Origin: Streptomyces parvus
Lineage (GTDB): Bacteria > Actinomycetota > Actinomycetes > Streptomycetales > Streptomycetaceae
DNA length: 64,000 bases
Direction of reading: 5' to 3'
NCBI RefSeq assembly: GCF_032121415.1
Contig: NZ_CP135079.1
Location: forward strand, 4,836,001 to 4,900,000
Position numbers and translations under genes: made by a program. Below the pieces are notes generated by a model. It saw only the letters and a program-made list of their open reading frames with translations, was not told the origin of the DNA and did not search any database. This document shows positions 61,974 through 64,000 of this stretch, in pieces. Within the stretch, counting starts at the first letter, position 1. Each line of letters starts with the position of its first letter.

Positions 61974-62723
61974 TTAGGCTCCGGCCCGTCGGAAGACCCG
62001 TGTGCCCACCGTCACGGCCGCGGCGGCGAAACCCGCGGCGACCAGGACCCCGTAGAGCATGTGCGTCGTGGCGTACGAGCCCGTGTAGGCGTCCCGCACC
62101 GCGTCCACCAGATAGCGGAACGGCGTGAAGTGCGAGAGCACGTCCAGCCAGCCGGGGCCGAGCGTGATGGGCAGCATCAGACCGGAGAGCAGCATGGCCG
62201 GCATCGTCACCGCGTTGATCACCGGCCCGAACTCCTGCGGAGTGGCGACGCGCATCACCAGGGCGTACGAGAGCGAGGCCAGCGACAGCGCCAGCACCCC
62301 GGTGAACGCGAAACCGATGAGGACGCCCGCCAGTGGGGCGCGCAATCCCATGAGCAGCGCGGCGAGCACCAGCAGGACGGCCTGGAAGGTGAAGAGCAGG
62401 GCGTCGCGCAGCACCCGCCCCAGCAGCAGCGCGAGCCGGCTGACCGGGGTGACCCGCATCCGCTCGACCACGCCCGTCGACTTCTCGACGATGATCGCGA
62501 AACCGGCGAACGACGCTCCGAAGAGGCTGAGTTGGAGGAGCAGGCCCGGAACCAGGATCTGCCAGGAGTCGGCGGGGGAGCCGAGCGGCAGGTCCTGGAG
62601 CAGCGGACCGAAGAAGAGCAGATAGAGCAGCGGCATCAGCATCCCGAAGAAGATCTGGAAACGGGAGCGCAGGGTCTGCCGGGCGTACCGCCCGAAGATG
62701 ACCGCGGTGTCGTGGACGAGCAT
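61974..62723 (-). CDS. ABC-2 type transporter permease
   Basis: 249-residue permease with six helices and the ABC-2 signature region (P-A-M-L-L-S-G-L-M-L-P near 176-186). Forms a DrrAB-like drug or lipid exporter with the ATPase whose gene ends 11 bp upstream. Substrate not predictable. Confidence 0.92.
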   Translation of the reverse strand: MLVHDTAVIFGRYARQTLRSRFQIFFGMLMPLLYLLFFGPLLQDLPLGSPADSWQILVPGLLLQLSLFGASFAGFAIIVEKSTGVVERMRVTPVSRLALLLGRVLRDALLFTFQAVLLVLAALLMGLRAPLAGVLIGFAFTGVLALSLASLSYALVMRVATPQEFGPVINAVTMPAMLLSGLMLPITLGPGWLDVLSHFTPFRYLVDAVRDAYTGSYATTHMLYGVLVAAGFAAAAVTVGTRVFRRAGA

Positions 62724-62734
62724 CGTCGGGGGTC

Positions 62735-63517
62735 CTATACGGCTGCGGGGGCGGGGTCGGCGGGGGTGGCGGGGCGGCCGGTGGCGGCCAGGAACGCGTC
62801 CTGGAGGGAGGCGCCGGGGGAGTCGGCGTACCGGGTCTTCAGCTCGGCCGGAGTGCCCTCGGCGACCACCGTGCCGCCGTCGACGATGATCAGCCGGTCG
62901 GCGAGCGCGTCGGCCTCGTCGAGGTAGTGCGTGGTCAGGACGACGGTGGTGCCGTCCCTGTCGCGCAGGCCCCGCACCAGGTCCCACAGGTCGGCCCGGC
63001 TGCCGGGGTCCAGGCCCGTGGTCGGCTCGTCGAGGAAGAGCACGGCCGGGCGGTGGGTGAGGCCCATGGCGATGTCGAGCCGCCGCCGCTGGCCCCCGGA
63101 GAGGCTCCCCGCCTTCCGGTCGAGCAGTCCGTCGAGACCGAGCGCGGCGGCCAGCTCCTCGGCGCGCTCCGCCGCCTCCGCCCGGCTCAGCCGGTACAGC
63201 CTGCCCTGGGTGACCAGCTCCTCCCGGACGGTCAGGAACGGGTCGACGCCGCCGGACTGGGCGACGTACCCGCAGACGGCGCGGACGGCCGCCGGGTCGG
63301 CGAGCAGGTCGTGGCCGGCCACGGTGGCGGCCCCGCCCGTCGGGGTGAGCAACGTGGTGAGCATGCGCAGGGTGGTCGTCTTGCCCGCGCCGTTGGGGCC
63401 GAGGAGGGCGACGATCTCTCCCGCGCGGATGGTCAGGTCGACGCAGCGGACGGCTTCCACCGGGCCGTTCGGGGTCGTGAAGGTCCGGGCCAGCCCGGAG
63501 GTGCTGATGACGGTCAT
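62735..63517 (-). CDS. ABC transporter ATPase (DrrA-like)
   Basis: 260-residue ATPase. Walker A G-P-N-G-A-G-K-T-T, Q loop, signature L-S-G-G-Q-R-R-R, Walker B V-L-F-L-D-E-P and H loop T-T-H-Y. Typical of self-resistance and multidrug exporters. ATG 63517 aligns with the family start. The TetR gene is divergent, so it probably represses this operon. Confidence 0.94.
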   Translation of the reverse strand: MTVISTSGLARTFTTPNGPVEAVRCVDLTIRAGEIVALLGPNGAGKTTTLRMLTTLLTPTGGAATVAGHDLLADPAAVRAVCGYVAQSGGVDPFLTVREELVTQGRLYRLSRAEAAERAEELAAALGLDGLLDRKAGSLSGGQRRRLDIAMGLTHRPAVLFLDEPTTGLDPGSRADLWDLVRGLRDRDGTTVVLTTHYLDEADALADRLIIVDGGTVVAEGTPAELKTRYADSPGASLQDAFLAATGRPATPADPAPAAV

Positions 63518-63607
63518 GGGGCCAGAAAAACAGAGCAAGGCCAAAATTGCAATGACACCAAAAATTCAGAGACTCCATGACGGTGTGGCGCGTCCTACGA
63601 TGGAGGC
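63518..63607. promoter_or_regulatory. Divergent promoter/operator between the exporter and tetR
   Basis: 90 bp with an unusually AT-rich core. The direct repeats CCAAAATT (63541-63548) and CCAAAAATT (63558-63566) and the palindrome ATTGCAAT (63546-63553) are operator candidates. TACGAT (63596-63601) is a likely -10 for a leaderless tetR message. Confidence 0.4.
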
Positions 63608-64000
63608 ATGGCTGAGGGACTCAGGGAACGCAAGAAGCGCCAGGCCAAGCAGCGCATCTCGGACATGGCGACCGGGCTGTTCCTCGAACACGGATTCGTG
63701 ACGGTGACCGTCGCCGAGATCGCCGAACTGGCCGACGTCTCCGTCAACACCGTCTATAACTACTTCCCGGCCAAGGAGGACCTCTTCCTCGACCGGATGA
63801 AGCACGTCACCCAGCGCGTCGCCCGGTACGTCCGCGCCCGCGACCAGGGAGAGTCGGCCGCCGAAGCCGTCCTGCGCGAGATACGCGCCGCCGTCGTCGC
63901 CGTCTCCCCGGATTTCGGGCTCATGGACGGCTTCGCCGACTTCATGCGCGTCATCGAGGACGCCCCCACCCTCAAGGCCCGTCTCTGGTACCTCCAGCAG
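63608..64000 (+). CDS. TetR-family regulator, 3' part outside the window
   Basis: 131 codons visible. The N-terminal helix-turn-helix is clear: T-V-A-E-I-A-E-L-A-D-V-S-V-N-T-V-Y-N-Y-F with the typical F-P-A-K-E-D-L after it. The ligand domain runs off the window. ATG 63608; TACGAT ends 6 nt before it. Divergent from the ABC exporter, the usual arrangement for a repressor that responds to the exported compound. Confidence 0.93.
   Translation, partial: MAEGLRERKKRQAKQRISDMATGLFLEHGFVTVTVAEIAELADVSVNTVYNYFPAKEDLFLDRMKHVTQRVARYVRARDQGESAAEAVLREIRAAVVAVSPDFGLMDGFADFMRVIEDAPTLKARLWYLQQ

Overview
The window is chromosomal DNA from a Streptomyces or a very close relative. The evidence is very high GC with G/C in third codon positions, many GTG and TTG starts, SARP/AfsR-type NB-ARC-TPR regulators, a Ku protein with a lysine-rich tail, a Rho with a long Arg/Gly-rich insertion, a CBM2-FnIII-GH18 chitinase behind a ChiS/ChiR-like two-component pair, and a gene order (lysA-hom-thrC-thrB-rho ... 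rpmE-prfA-prmC-sua5-LMWPTP-glyA-atp operon) that I recall from the conserved core of other streptomycetes. About fifty genes are supported. The first and last are cut by the window edges.

Layout. 0-5.4 kb: a RodA/class B PBP pair for elongation-type peptidoglycan synthesis, a secreted SH3 protein, and an orphan histidine kinase coupled to a lipoprotein. 5.4-8.3 kb: a HEAT-repeat protein and a zinc-ribbon protein. 8.5-10.6 kb: divergent NHEJ genes (LigD-type polymerase and Ku). 10.6-14.1 kb: a Ser/Thr kinase and a membrane protein that overlap tail to tail. 14.4-22.0 kb: an accessory-looking block with two large NB-ARC-TPR regulators flanking a translationally coupled pair (a GT-B-like enzyme and an unknown protein). 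Its intergenic region carries a SARP-box-like repeat, and it has a dual-coding tandem-repeat overlap. 22.3-25.0 kb: a ZTP riboswitch with glyA, a small lipoprotein and a secreted protein. 25.1-28.5 kb: a 3.4-kb island inserted at the 3' end of tRNA-Arg(CCG), carrying one defence-type gene (fused GmrSD with an alkyltransferase-like domain) and no integrase. 28.8-38.2 kb: a receiver protein, a catalytic-core-less ArgRS paralogue, lysA, hom, thrC, thrB and rho. 38.3-48.1 kb: a secreted protease, an LCP ligase, L31, RF1, its methyltransferase, Sua5, a Cys-less LMW-PTP homologue, a second divergent glyA, and a WecA/TagO-type transferase. 48.3-56.1 kb: the complete atpIBEFHAGDC operon preceded by two CRP-like sites. 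56.2-64 kb: a DUF2550 protein, the chitinase with its promoter repeats and two-component system, a membrane protein, a cob(I)alamin adenosyltransferase, a drug-type ABC exporter and a divergent TetR regulator.

How the genes work together: most of the window is housekeeping (wall growth, DNA repair, aspartate-family amino acids, transcription and translation termination, ATP synthesis). The parts most likely to hold something new are the tRNA island with its GmrSD-ATL fusion and the 14.4-22.0 kb regulator/GT-B block. Smaller oddities are two enzymes that have lost hallmark residues, an ArgRS relic in the argS-lysA position, and a recurrent TAC-N-N-T hexamer 6-7 nt before six start codons, which suggests leaderless transcripts. 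Gene identities come from motif reading and recall; no database search was run.
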